Of a DNA stretch of 7,841 nt, positions 1-6,543 are shown piece after piece. The DNA comes from Anaerolineae bacterium. Lineage in GTDB: Bacteria; Chloroflexota; Anaerolineae; UBA1429. Under the pieces are notes generated by a model that was given only the letters and a program-made list of their open reading frames with translations, was not told where the DNA came from and did not search any database. Position 1 is the stretch's first letter; each line of letters opens with the position of its first letter. The DNA lies in NCBI GenBank assembly GCA_016928125.1, contig JAFGLK010000294.1, positions 1-7,841 of the forward strand, given 5' to 3'. Position numbers and translations under genes: made by a program.

Positions 1-323
1 GCCCGCTTGCCCTTGATGTCCCACAGGGCCATGTCCAGGCCAGAGAGCGCCGTGGTGGCGAGCCGGCCCCCGCGGCCATGCGGATCGTGATACATGGCCG
101 TCCAGAGCACCTCCGAGTCCAGCGGATCGCGGCCCACAAGATAGCGCTCGACAAACTCCTGCACCAGCCCCACAACCTGCTCGTCGTGGCTCATGGGGCT
201 GGCGTCGCCCAGCCCGAACAACTCGGGGTCATCGGTATTCAGCTTGATCACCAGCCAGTTACGCGACGCGTTATGGTGTGCAGCCGAGAACTGACGAAAC
301 TCGACACCTGTGATGCTGGGCAT
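1..323 (-). CDS. Mandelate racemase / muconate-lactonizing-type enolase superfamily enzyme, N-terminal part
   Basis: Reading leftward from ATG at 323-321, 107 residues are open to the left edge with no stop, so the C-terminal catalytic barrel is missing from the window. The visible part matches the N-terminal capping domain of the MR/MLE group of the enolase superfamily. It starts MPSITGVEFRQF, contains a 'NWLVIKLNTDD' strand (residues 22-32) and ends with the highly characteristic 'SGLDMALWDIKGK' helix (94-106), which precedes the barrel. Members of this group abstract the alpha-proton of a carboxylate, and many are sugar-acid dehydratases or racemases. The metal ligands and catalytic bases lie beyond the edge, so the substrate cannot be told. 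The start is supported by a GAGGAGGG Shine-Dalgarno about 3-4 nt upstream on this strand. The gene lies 80 bp downstream of a 2-hydroxyacid dehydrogenase in the same direction, suggesting one operon and a shared hydroxy- or sugar-acid pathway (inference). Confidence 0.88.
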   Translation of the reverse strand, partial: MPSITGVEFRQFSAAHHNASRNWLVIKLNTDDPELFGLGDASPMSHDEQVVGLVQEFVERYLVGRDPLDSEVLWTAMYHDPHGRGGRLATTALSGLDMALWDIKGKR

Positions 324-403
324 CGTCCCTCCTCTGCCTGTTGTGTATCTCTGTTTGCGTCGGCCCAAAGCGCGCGGTCTGTCGCGAGTTGCCGCTGGCG
401 CGC

Positions 404-1375
404 TCAGTAGCGCGCCTGGAGGTCCACCACGCTCACGAGCGTCTCGCCCCGCACAAAGCGTTCAAAGTTCTCGACGAACGCTTGCAGATCTCGGGTCCCA
501 CGCTGGGTCCCGTTGCCGGCGATGTGGGGCGTGATTAGCACATTGTCCATCTGCCAGAGGGGGCTCGCTGAGGGCCAGGGCTCCTCGGGCATCACGTCCA
601 GGCCGGCGCCGGCGATCCAGCCTTCGGTCATGGCGCGCTCGATGGCCGGGCCGTTCATGACTTGGCCGCGCCCCACGTTAACCAACAGAGCCGTGGATTT
701 CATCTGGCGCAGTTCGGCCTCGCCGAAGGTGTTCTCGGTGGCGGGGGTGTTGGGCAGGATCAGCACCACCACATCGGAGCGGGCCAGCAACTCGGGCAGG
801 CCCTCGCGGCCCCACACGGCCTCCACCCCAGGAGGCGGCGGGGTCGGGTGCGCCTTGACGCCCAGGATGTGCATGCCAAAGGCCAGCGCCCGCTCGGCCA
901 GCGCCTGGCCCACCGCGCCGAACCCGATGATGCCCATGGTCAGGCCGCGCAGCTCAAAAGGCCTGAAAGGAAAGCCCGACCGACGCCATTCGCTCAGTCG
1001 CGCCGCCGCCACCAGGCCGCGGCTCAGCGCCAGTGTGAGCGCCATGGCATGCTCGGCCAGCAGGCTGGCCACGGCCTCGCCCTTGGCGCAGGTCAGAATG
1101 AACTTGGCTTCGAACAGCTCGGGGCAGAGGATCTCGTCCACGCCCGCGCTGGTCGTATGCACCCAGCGCGCCTTACGGGCCGCCCGTACCACGCGCTGGA
1201 AACGATCGCCGCTGCCCCCGCCATAGCTGCCATAGATCACGTCGGCACCGGCGGCCTCGGCCAGGAAGCGCTCCTCCTCGGAGGGCGGCACCTCCACGAT
1301 GACGAGGTCGGGCGCGGCCTGGCGGAGACGTGTGACGTGCTCCTCGGGGATGGGGTGCGTACTCAGTAACTTCAT
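404..1375 (-). CDS. D-isomer-specific 2-hydroxyacid dehydrogenase
   Basis: This is a complete 323-aa protein, the normal length for NAD(P)-dependent D-2-hydroxyacid dehydrogenases, which interconvert 2-keto and D-2-hydroxy acids in the cytoplasm. The nucleotide-binding domain has the GxGxxG loop GFGAVG at residues 151-156. The catalytic triad of the family is in place: Arg236 in NVGRG, Glu265 in DVMPEEP and His284 in TPHIAG. The second strand of the Rossmann fold ends 'LGVKAHP' (171-177). NAD-specific members usually carry an acidic residue there, so lysine and histidine hint at NADPH preference (inference). The ATG at 1375-1373 is preceded by GGAGG with 5 nt spacing and by a good promoter. 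Substrate is unknown: glyoxylate/hydroxypyruvate reductase-like and phosphoglycerate dehydrogenase-like roles are both possible. It is the first gene of a two-gene leftward unit with the enolase-superfamily gene. Confidence 0.93.
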   Translation of the reverse strand: MKLLSTHPIPEEHVTRLRQAAPDLVIVEVPPSEEERFLAEAAGADVIYGSYGGGSGDRFQRVVRAARKARWVHTTSAGVDEILCPELFEAKFILTCAKGEAVASLLAEHAMALTLALSRGLVAAARLSEWRRSGFPFRPFELRGLTMGIIGFGAVGQALAERALAFGMHILGVKAHPTPPPPGVEAVWGREGLPELLARSDVVVLILPNTPATENTFGEAELRQMKSTALLVNVGRGQVMNGPAIERAMTEGWIAGAGLDVMPEEPWPSASPLWQMDNVLITPHIAGNGTQRGTRDLQAFVENFERFVRGETLVSVVDLQARY

Positions 1376-1411
1376 GGGATCCTCCGATCAGTATGGAATA
1401 GGATCAAGAGG

Positions 1412-1439
1412 ATGATACCTATTTGCGCGGGCTGGTCAA
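1412..1439 (-). promoter_or_regulatory. Predicted sigma70-type promoter of the dehydrogenase operon
   Basis: On the - strand, TTGACC (1439-1434) and TATCAT (1417-1412) are separated by 16 bp, and each matches the sigma70 consensus at five of six positions. Transcription would start near 1405, giving a leader of about 30 nt that contains the GGAGG ribosome-binding site before the ATG at 1375. This is predicted from sequence alone. Confidence 0.6.
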
Positions 1440-1478
1440 TCGCCGCTGGGCGCGTCGCGGAGGGCTTCAAGTGACGGG

Positions 1479-1489
1479 TATGCTAAAAT
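1479..1489 (+). promoter_or_regulatory. Possible upstream extended -10 element
   Basis: TATGCTAAAAT contains a TGN extension directly before TAAAAT (five of six consensus bases). It closely resembles TATGGTATAAT, the stronger element 115 bp downstream. No convincing -35 box lies 16-18 bp upstream, so this would be an extended -10 or activator-dependent promoter, if it is real. Transcription would begin near 1496. Confidence 0.3.
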
Positions 1490-1560
1490 GGAGGCAAAGA
1501 GCTCTGGTCGGCCTCAAAAACCTCAAAACATGGCCGGCAAGCCCAAAAGACGCCCCCATT

Positions 1561-1576
1561 ATGACGAAACTGTCAT
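1561..1576. promoter_or_regulatory. Inverted repeat, candidate operator or activator site
   Basis: ATGAC-N6-GTCAT is a perfect 5-6-5 dyad. The 5-6-5 spacing is that of CRP-family sites (consensus TGTGA-N6-TCACA), although the half-site differs. Its last base touches the -35 box at 1576, and its centre (1568.5) lies about 42 bp before the predicted transcription start. That is the position of class II activator sites. Its identity as a protein-binding site is inference; no regulator gene is in view. Confidence 0.4.
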
Positions 1577-1604
1577 TGTTCAGGTGGCTTACATATGGTA
1601 TAAT
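1576..1604 (+). promoter_or_regulatory. Predicted main promoter of the lasso operon
   Basis: A perfect -10 box TATAAT (1599-1604) carries the TGN extension (TGG, 1596-1598). Seventeen base pairs upstream is a weak -35 box TTGTTC (1576-1581, three of six matches). A strong extended -10 with a poor -35 fits a promoter that works through an activator bound at the adjacent dyad. Transcription would start near 1611, giving a 5' leader of about 195 nt. The genes downstream are closely spaced, so this promoter could serve all five. Confidence 0.6.
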
Positions 1605-1735
1605 ATAGATGAGCTATTCGTCCAAGAGTGGGCGGAAGGGCGCAAATCAAGCAGCGAGTCTTTGAGATGCGTGGCCTTGGGGGGGAGTATGGAGCGCGCG
1701 TTCTTTTGATCCCCCTGTGTTTATCATCTTCTCCA

Positions 1736-1777
1736 GCCTTAGCAACTATCCGTGAAGGCGAGCCCGGATGTATAGGC
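1736..1777 (+). other. Possible leader RNA hairpin upstream of the ribosome-binding site
   Basis: ATCCG (1748-1752) can pair with CGGAT (1765-1769) around a 12-nt loop. An outer stem GCCT (1736-1739) with AGGC (1774-1777) could extend it across an internal loop. It lies in the long leader, ending about 16 nt before the AGGAGG site. I could not match it to a known riboswitch class. The stems are short and may be chance. Confidence 0.2.
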
Positions 1778-1792
1778 CCAGGATCGATGCTC

Positions 1793-1798
1793 AGGAGG
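1793..1798 (+). promoter_or_regulatory. Ribosome-binding site of the C25 peptidase
   Basis: A perfect AGGAGG lies 7 nt before the ATG at 1806. It decides the start in favour of 1806 rather than the in-frame ATG at 1887, which has no Shine-Dalgarno and would remove the Arg-rich 27-residue n-region from the signal peptide. Confidence 0.8.
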
Positions 1799-1805
1799 CT
1801 TATCT

Positions 1806-4613
1806 ATGTTGAGGAGAGCGGCTCAGCGTGAGCCCGCACATCGCTCCAGAAGCACTCGTGGCTCTGGTCTGATCGCGCAGCGTGGCATGCTGGTCTCTAT
1901 CCTTCTGGCAGCCATCCTTCTGGCAGCCATCCTGCTGGCGGCAAGCCCGCTTGTGCATCCCGCTTCCCGGGCTCAGGCGGACAGCGTCTCGACAGTGGGC
2001 AGCATTCTGGATCCCTCTACGGTATATGACCGCAACCAGCCGATAGAGGGCCACGAGGTGACCACCTCGTCGGTGAGCTTGGCCTACTTCCGTGCGACCC
2101 GCGAGGGTGCGCTGACCCGCTTGGAGTGGTCCACTACTACCGAGGTGGGCAACCTGGGCTTCTGGCTTTACGTGGAGACCGCGCACGGGCGGCAGCGCAT
2201 CAATGCTGAACTGGTGTTGTCGTGGGCAGTCGACTCGTTGGAGCGCCTGGACTATGCCTACGAGGCCATGGGCCTGAGGGACGAGCTCTTCTGGCTCGAG
2301 GATGTGGACGTGCGCGGCCAGGTCGAGCTGCATGGTCCGTTCAAGCTGGGCGAGGTCTATGGGCTGCGCGCCGACGCGGAGACGGTGGATTGGGAGGCCG
2401 TGCTGGCTGAGCATGAGCGCAAGGTCGAGCAGCGCCGTGATGAGCAGACGGTTCAGCCCAGGCCTGTGGAGGCCATGCCCCCAGCGGAGTCGAGCTATCG
2501 GCCTCTTGTGCCCATGGACGGTCACACGGTGATGTTGCCGCTGGTCGGTCGCGGCTGGGGAGAAACGCCTCCCCCGGTTAGCCTTTCGGTCAACCGCACC
2601 GGTCTGTATCGAGTGACCTATGAACAACTGAACAGCCAGGGCTTGTCCTACGCCGGTGTCCAGGCTGACCAAATCGCCCTAACCAACCGTGGTGAGAGCG
2701 TGCCGATCTACGTGCATGCCGCGGGTGGGACGTTCGGACCGGGTGGCTACATCGAGCTCTACGGTGAGGCGCTGGACACGTTATACACCGATACGAACGT
2801 GTACACCTTGCTTGCGGATGAGGGCCTGGCCGAACGCGTGGCGACCGACGCCACGCCGCCGGCCGGCGCCGCGGCGCCCTTCTATGGCGAGACCGAGCTG
2901 GTCGATCGCAACAACGCCTACTTTTACACGGCCCCAGGCGACGATCCCTGGTTCGACGCGAAGCTCCAGGTGGCAACCACCCCCTTGAATGAAGAGCGCA
3001 CGCTGAACGTGGATCACTATCTGGCGGACGCAGCGCCCGCCACCCTCATGGTGGACCTATGGGGCGTCACTGCTTGGCCCACCGTGAATCCCGACCATCA
3101 TGTGAAGCTGACCTTCAATGGGCAGGTGGTGGCCGAGGAGTGGTTCGACGGCATCGAGCGGCGCATCATCCAGGTCACGTTGCCCGCCGGCCTGCTGCAC
3201 GAAGGCGCCAACACCTTGGTGATCAACCTGCCGGCCGACACTGGCGTCGCGGCCGAGCTGATCTATCTCAACAGCTATGCGGTTACCTATCCGCGGGCCT
3301 TTGCGGCCCGGGACGGCGGCCTCACCTTCACCGCCACCGGGGCGGCCTTTCAGGTTGAGGGACTGCCCTCGTCCGAGGTGGTGGTCTATCGTCTGCAGGG
3401 CGAGGCGGTGACCCGCCTGAGCGGGCTCCAGGTAGCGGGCGCCCCTGGGGCGCACAGTGTGACCTTCGCCGGCGATGCGGTCGAGGCTACCTATGCGGTA
3501 GCCAGCGCCGAGGCCATCATGACCCCCGACATGCGGCCGGCGCCGACCGCCGACATCACCGCGGGCACAGCCCAGTACCTGGTGATTTCCCATCCTGATT
3601 TCGTCGCCGGGCTCGAGCCCCTGGCGGCGGCGCGCCGCTCTCAAGGCTGGGATGTGCGCATCGTCGATGTGGAGGCGGTCTATCCGGCCTTTGGTTACGG
3701 CATTTTCGATCCGCAGGCGATCCGGAGCTATATCGCCTACGCCGCCAGCCACATGGCCACCGAGTATGTTCTTCTGGTGGGGGCCGATACCTACGATTAC
3801 CGCGGCTATATGCAGCCCCGGTCGATCAGCTTCATTCCCACCTTCTATGTGCAGACGAGTGCGCAGGTGCGCTTCACCCCCGCCGATCCGCTCTTGGCTG
3901 ACATCGACGGCGACGAGGTGCCCGACCTGCCCATCGGCCGCCTGCCCGTGCGCACCGCGGCCGACCTGGATGTAGTGATCGCCAAGACATTGAGCTATGA
4001 CGTCAAGACCTACCTACAGAGCGGCTTTTTCACCGCAGACAACGCCAATGAGAACGAAGTACAAGGGATGTATGCGGACCAAAGCGATGCCATGATCGCC
4101 CAGTTGCCCGTCGGTTGGGCGGTGCAAACGGCCTATCTGGATGAAATGCTGGTAGCTGATGCCCGGGCAGCCATGCTGGCGGCCATCAACGATGGCGTGA
4201 CGCTCACCAGTTATGTGGGCCACTCGTCGCTCGATCGGCTAGCCTTTGAGTCGCTTTTGCATCTGTCGCATGTGCCGCTGCTGACCAACCTGGAGAGGCC
4301 CACCCTGATGGCCCTCTTTGGCTGCTGGAACACCTACTATGTGCAGCCTACTTCTGACTCCCTCGGCCAAAAGCTCATCCTATCGACGGCAGGAGGGGCG
4401 GCCGCGGTGATGGGCTCGACGCTGTTGGGTGAGACGAACATCGAGGCCGCTCTGGGCCTGGCACTGATGCCCAGGTTGGCCCAGCCGAACCAGCCGATCG
4501 GGCTGGCCATCCAACAGGCTCGCGCGGAGATGGTGGCCGCCGAGCCCTGGCTGGCGCGGCCGCTCCTCGGTTGGACATTGCTGGGCGATCCGACCCTGAC
4601 TCTCGATCCCTGA
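1806..4613 (+). CDS. Secreted gingipain-like C25 cysteine peptidase
   Basis: The 935-aa protein has a signal peptide: seven Arg in residues 1-27, a hydrophobic core at 28-50 and a likely cleavage around 54-58. A beta module follows (89-122, 'LEWSTTTEVGNLGF'), then the usual pre-peptidase region of C25 proteins (NRTGLYRV 263-270; a stretch at 315-333 with GYIELYGEA and YTDTNVY). The peptidase domain spans about 590-935, with DIDGDEVPDLPIGR (699-712), catalytic His806 in YVGHSS, Cys840 in FGCWN and a typical family ending WTLLGDPTL. The His-Cys spacing of 34 agrees with gingipains. No type IX sorting domain, LPXTG or C-terminal membrane anchor follows. By my rough alignment the S1 Asp of RgpB corresponds to Ala686, so Arg specificity should not be assumed. 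It lies 13 bp upstream of the lasso cyclase, so co-transcription is likely. Its function there is unknown: precursor processing, defence or an unrelated role are all possible. Confidence 0.9.
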   Translation: MLRRAAQREPAHRSRSTRGSGLIAQRGMLVSILLAAILLAAILLAASPLVHPASRAQADSVSTVGSILDPSTVYDRNQPIEGHEVTTSSVSLAYFRATREGALTRLEWSTTTEVGNLGFWLYVETAHGRQRINAELVLSWAVDSLERLDYAYEAMGLRDELFWLEDVDVRGQVELHGPFKLGEVYGLRADAETVDWEAVLAEHERKVEQRRDEQTVQPRPVEAMPPAESSYRPLVPMDGHTVMLPLVGRGWGETPPPVSLSVNRTGLYRVTYEQLNSQGLSYAGVQADQIALTNRGESVPIYVHAAGGTFGPGGYIELYGEALDTLYTDTNVYTLLADEGLAERVATDATPPAGAAAPFYGETELVDRNNAYFYTAPGDDPWFDAKLQVATTPLNEERTLNVDHYLADAAPATLMVDLWGVTAWPTVNPDHHVKLTFNGQVVAEEWFDGIERRIIQVTLPAGLLHEGANTLVINLPADTGVAAELIYLNSYAVTYPRAFAARDGGLTFTATGAAFQVEGLPSSEVVVYRLQGEAVTRLSGLQVAGAPGAHSVTFAGDAVEATYAVASAEAIMTPDMRPAPTADITAGTAQYLVISHPDFVAGLEPLAAARRSQGWDVRIVDVEAVYPAFGYGIFDPQAIRSYIAYAASHMATEYVLLVGADTYDYRGYMQPRSISFIPTFYVQTSAQVRFTPADPLLADIDGDEVPDLPIGRLPVRTAADLDVVIAKTLSYDVKTYLQSGFFTADNANENEVQGMYADQSDAMIAQLPVGWAVQTAYLDEMLVADARAAMLAAINDGVTLTSYVGHSSLDRLAFESLLHLSHVPLLTNLERPTLMALFGCWNTYYVQPTSDSLGQKLILSTAGGAAAVMGSTLLGETNIEAALGLALMPRLAQPNQPIGLAIQQARAEMVAAEPWLARPLLGWTLLGDPTLTLDP
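1899..1943 (+). repeat. Three 15-bp tandem repeats in the signal-peptide coding region
   Basis: ATCCTTCTGGCAGCC occurs twice in perfect tandem (1899-1913, 1914-1928). It is followed by a diverged third copy ATCCTGCTGGCGGCA (1929-1943). Each unit is in frame and encodes ILLAA, so the hydrophobic core of the signal peptide is built from repeats. Gain or loss of a unit by replication slippage would change its length by five residues without shifting the frame. Confidence 0.85.
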
Positions 4614-4626
4614 TGAGGGGAGCGTC

Positions 4627-6522
4627 GTGAGCGGCATTGCCCTCCTTTACAATCGACACGGGGCGCCTGTTGAACGCGCGACGTTGGACGCTATGCTGGA
4701 ACGTCTGGCTCATCGCGGGCCTGACGGCTGCGACAGCATGGTGCTTGGTCCGGTGGGGCTGGGCCATCAGCACTTTTGGACCACACCCGAGGAGGTGGGT
4801 GAGCGCCAGCCTGTGCAGGCTGATGGTGGGTGCGTCACCCTTTGCTTCGACGGGCGTCTGGATAATCGAGATGAGCTGTTTGGCGCCTTGGGTCCGGCTC
4901 GTCCTGAGGGGCAGGCCCTCTCCGATGCGGAGCTTGTTGCGTGTGCCTACGGGCGCTGGGGCGAGCGGCTGTGCGAGCACTTGCTGGGCCCTTTCGCTCT
5001 CGCCCTCTATGATGCGCATTCGCGCTGTGTGTTACTTGGGCGAGACGCTCTGGGAGATCGCACGCTCTTTTACAATTTGACGCCAGCCCATCTGATCGTG
5101 GGCTCCGAAGAGGGCGCCGTGCTGGCTCATCCTGAGGTCTCAGCGGCTCTGGACGAGGCGACTCTGGCCAGTTTCTTCGCCGTGCGTGATCCCGCGGCGG
5201 GGGGGAGTTTCTATGCTCAGGTGAACGAGCTTTCGCCCGCACACTGTTTGCTTGTCGATGCCGAGGGGGCACGGTCATGGCGCTACTGGACGCCGGACTT
5301 GGGGGCGCGCCTGGCCTATCCCTCGGATGAAGGCTATGCCGAACACTTTCGGGAGCTGCTGACAGCCAGTGTGAGGTGCCGGCTCCGCTCATCTACTCCC
5401 GTGGCTGTGATGATGAGCGGCGGCCTCGATTCGCCCTCTGTGGCGGCCCTGGCCGCTCTACAGATCACGGAAAAGGCAGGGGGGGGCCTACGGACCATCT
5501 CGTTTGTGTTCGACGAGCTTGCCGCGTGCGATGAACGCGAGTATATTCAAGCCGTCCATGCACAGTATGGCACTGAGGCCGCCTACGTTCCCGGAGACGA
5601 TGCCTGGCCGCTCAGCGACGTAGACTCCTGTTGGCAGGCTGCGGATCGACCGGACGGGAATCCCTATCGGGGACTCAAGCGGCGCGTATACACTCGGGCC
5701 TCGCAGGGTGGGACGCGCGTCCTGCTGAGCGGCGGATTCAGCGACCATATGTATTCGGGCGCAGAGCACTGGCTGGCGGACCTTTTGGGGGAGGGCCGTT
5801 GGGCGAAGGCCGTCAGAGAGCTCTTTCGTTATGCGGGCCATCAGGGGTTGCGAGGAACGCTGCGCAGTGCGACGCTGCGGCATGCACTGAGGCCTTGGGG
5901 CAGCGCCCTGGGATTGATGGACCGCAACAACGCCTGGGCAAAGCCTTGGCCGGGCTGGTTGACCCCTGACGCCACAGACAGGCTCGATCAGATCGGGGTG
6001 GGATCGGATAGCGGCCTCAGGGCTCGACGGCCGGAGCAGTTTCGCGGTATGCTCGGATCGCGCGCAGCGAGTAGCGCAGCAGGTGAGATTGGCCATGTCA
6101 ATCGCGCAGGCGCCGAACTGCGCTACCCTTTCCGAGATCGTCGGCTGGTCCAATTCATGCTGTCGATCCCGGCCCATCAGCTCTTTAACCGTGGGCTGTA
6201 CAAGTACATTCTGCGCAATGCCATGCGGGGCATTCTGCCCGAGCTGCTGCGAGGGCGCGGACAGGCGACTTCGCTGCTGCCGCTGTTCGTGCGTGGGATC
6301 TATGAGCGAGAGAGGGAGGCCGTGGAGCGCCTCCTCAGGGGGCCTGGGGGCCGTTGGTCGGATTTCGTGCGTTCCGATTGGCTCTGGGATACGCTGAACA
6401 AGGGGTATGCTGCGCCTCAAAAAGTGTCCGATGGTTTGGATCAAGTCGTTCTTTGGCGATGTATTAGTTTTGAACTTTGGCAGCGAGGCCACGTCTCGAG
6501 CGGAGCATACCGCGAGAGATAG
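4627..6522 (+). CDS. Lasso peptide cyclase, asparagine synthetase-like (C protein)
   Basis: The 631-aa protein has the asparagine synthetase B layout: an N-terminal class II amidotransferase-like domain (HRGPDG 29-34, FDGRLDNRDEL 74-84) and an ATP-pyrophosphatase synthetase domain with PP-loop SGGLDS at 264-269. In lasso clusters this enzyme adenylates an Asp or Glu side chain of the core and joins it to the N-terminal amine. The nucleophilic Cys2 of glutaminases is Ser2 here (MSGIA), so it cannot use glutamine by the normal mechanism, as expected for a cyclase. The loop normally reading G-E/F-G-G-D-E is GGFSDH (369-374), keeping Asp373 but with His374 in place of Glu. C-terminal landmarks include YPFRDRRL (500-507) and LYKYILR (524-530, Lys526). 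The GTG start fits the family N terminus and follows a GAGGGGAG site. It lies 13 bp after the peptidase and 21 bp before the precursor. A true asparagine synthetase is unlikely. Confidence 0.9.
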   Translation: MSGIALLYNRHGAPVERATLDAMLERLAHRGPDGCDSMVLGPVGLGHQHFWTTPEEVGERQPVQADGGCVTLCFDGRLDNRDELFGALGPARPEGQALSDAELVACAYGRWGERLCEHLLGPFALALYDAHSRCVLLGRDALGDRTLFYNLTPAHLIVGSEEGAVLAHPEVSAALDEATLASFFAVRDPAAGGSFYAQVNELSPAHCLLVDAEGARSWRYWTPDLGARLAYPSDEGYAEHFRELLTASVRCRLRSSTPVAVMMSGGLDSPSVAALAALQITEKAGGGLRTISFVFDELAACDEREYIQAVHAQYGTEAAYVPGDDAWPLSDVDSCWQAADRPDGNPYRGLKRRVYTRASQGGTRVLLSGGFSDHMYSGAEHWLADLLGEGRWAKAVRELFRYAGHQGLRGTLRSATLRHALRPWGSALGLMDRNNAWAKPWPGWLTPDATDRLDQIGVGSDSGLRARRPEQFRGMLGSRAASSAAGEIGHVNRAGAELRYPFRDRRLVQFMLSIPAHQLFNRGLYKYILRNAMRGILPELLRGRGQATSLLPLFVRGIYEREREAVERLLRGPGGRWSDFVRSDWLWDTLNKGYAAPQKVSDGLDQVVLWRCISFELWQRGHVSSGAYRER

Positions 6523-6531
6523 ACTTCCGGC

Positions 6532-6537
6532 AAGGAG
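6532..6537 (+). promoter_or_regulatory. Ribosome-binding site of the lasso precursor
   Basis: AAGGAG lies 6 nt before the ATG at 6544, inside the 21-bp gap after the cyclase. It is the clearest Shine-Dalgarno among the genes downstream of the peptidase, which fits a precursor made in larger amounts than the enzymes. No internal promoter or terminator is visible in the gap. Confidence 0.75.
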
Positions 6538-6543
6538 TCATGT

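Larger units (their letters stand above)
1376..1805. other. Divergent intergenic control region
   Basis: These 430 bp separate the leftward dehydrogenase operon from the rightward lasso operon. The stretch is visibly more AT-rich around 1555-1620 than the coding DNA on both sides. It contains the leftward promoter (1412-1439), two rightward extended -10 elements (1479-1489 and 1594-1604), an inverted repeat (1561-1576), a short direct repeat of CCTCAAAA (1512-1519 and 1521-1528), a possible leader hairpin (1736-1777) and the ribosome-binding site at 1793-1798. Short open frames here lack a ribosome-binding site and run through the promoter elements, so I do not call any gene. Confidence 0.75.

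Noticed and set aside
662..1369. 235-codon open frame on the + strand opposite the dehydrogenase
   Set aside because: It is His/Gln/Arg-rich with no motifs and is antisense to a gene with an intact catalytic triad.
1512..1528. Direct repeat CCTCAAAA twice at 9-bp period, considered as a CRISPR or operator array
   Set aside because: There are only two 8-bp copies with no further units. It is too short for CRISPR and not convincing as a binding site.
1488..1709. Small frame in the intergenic region, considered as a second precursor or leader peptide
   Set aside because: It has no Shine-Dalgarno before the ATG, spans the -10 and -35 elements, and lacks the YxxPxL and Thr leader motif.
1800..2672. 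290-codon open frame on the - strand over the peptidase start region
   Set aside because: It is antisense to a gene with a perfect ribosome-binding site, signal peptide and recognised domains. The translation has no recognisable domain and is typical of a GC-rich shadow frame.
6436..6467. AT-richer stretch at the end of the cyclase gene as an internal promoter for the precursor
   Set aside because: TTGGAT and TATTAG are present, but the spacing is 20 bp and the -10 matches only four of six bases, too weak to call.
5488..6492. 334-codon open frame on the - strand over the cyclase
   Set aside because: It lies wholly antisense to the cyclase synthetase domain, shows no family motif and has biased low-complexity composition, so it is a shadow.
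4627..6522. Genuine asparagine synthetase B
   Set aside because: The glutaminase Cys is missing, the glycine-loop Glu is changed to His, and the gene lies next to a lasso precursor, kinase and RRE.
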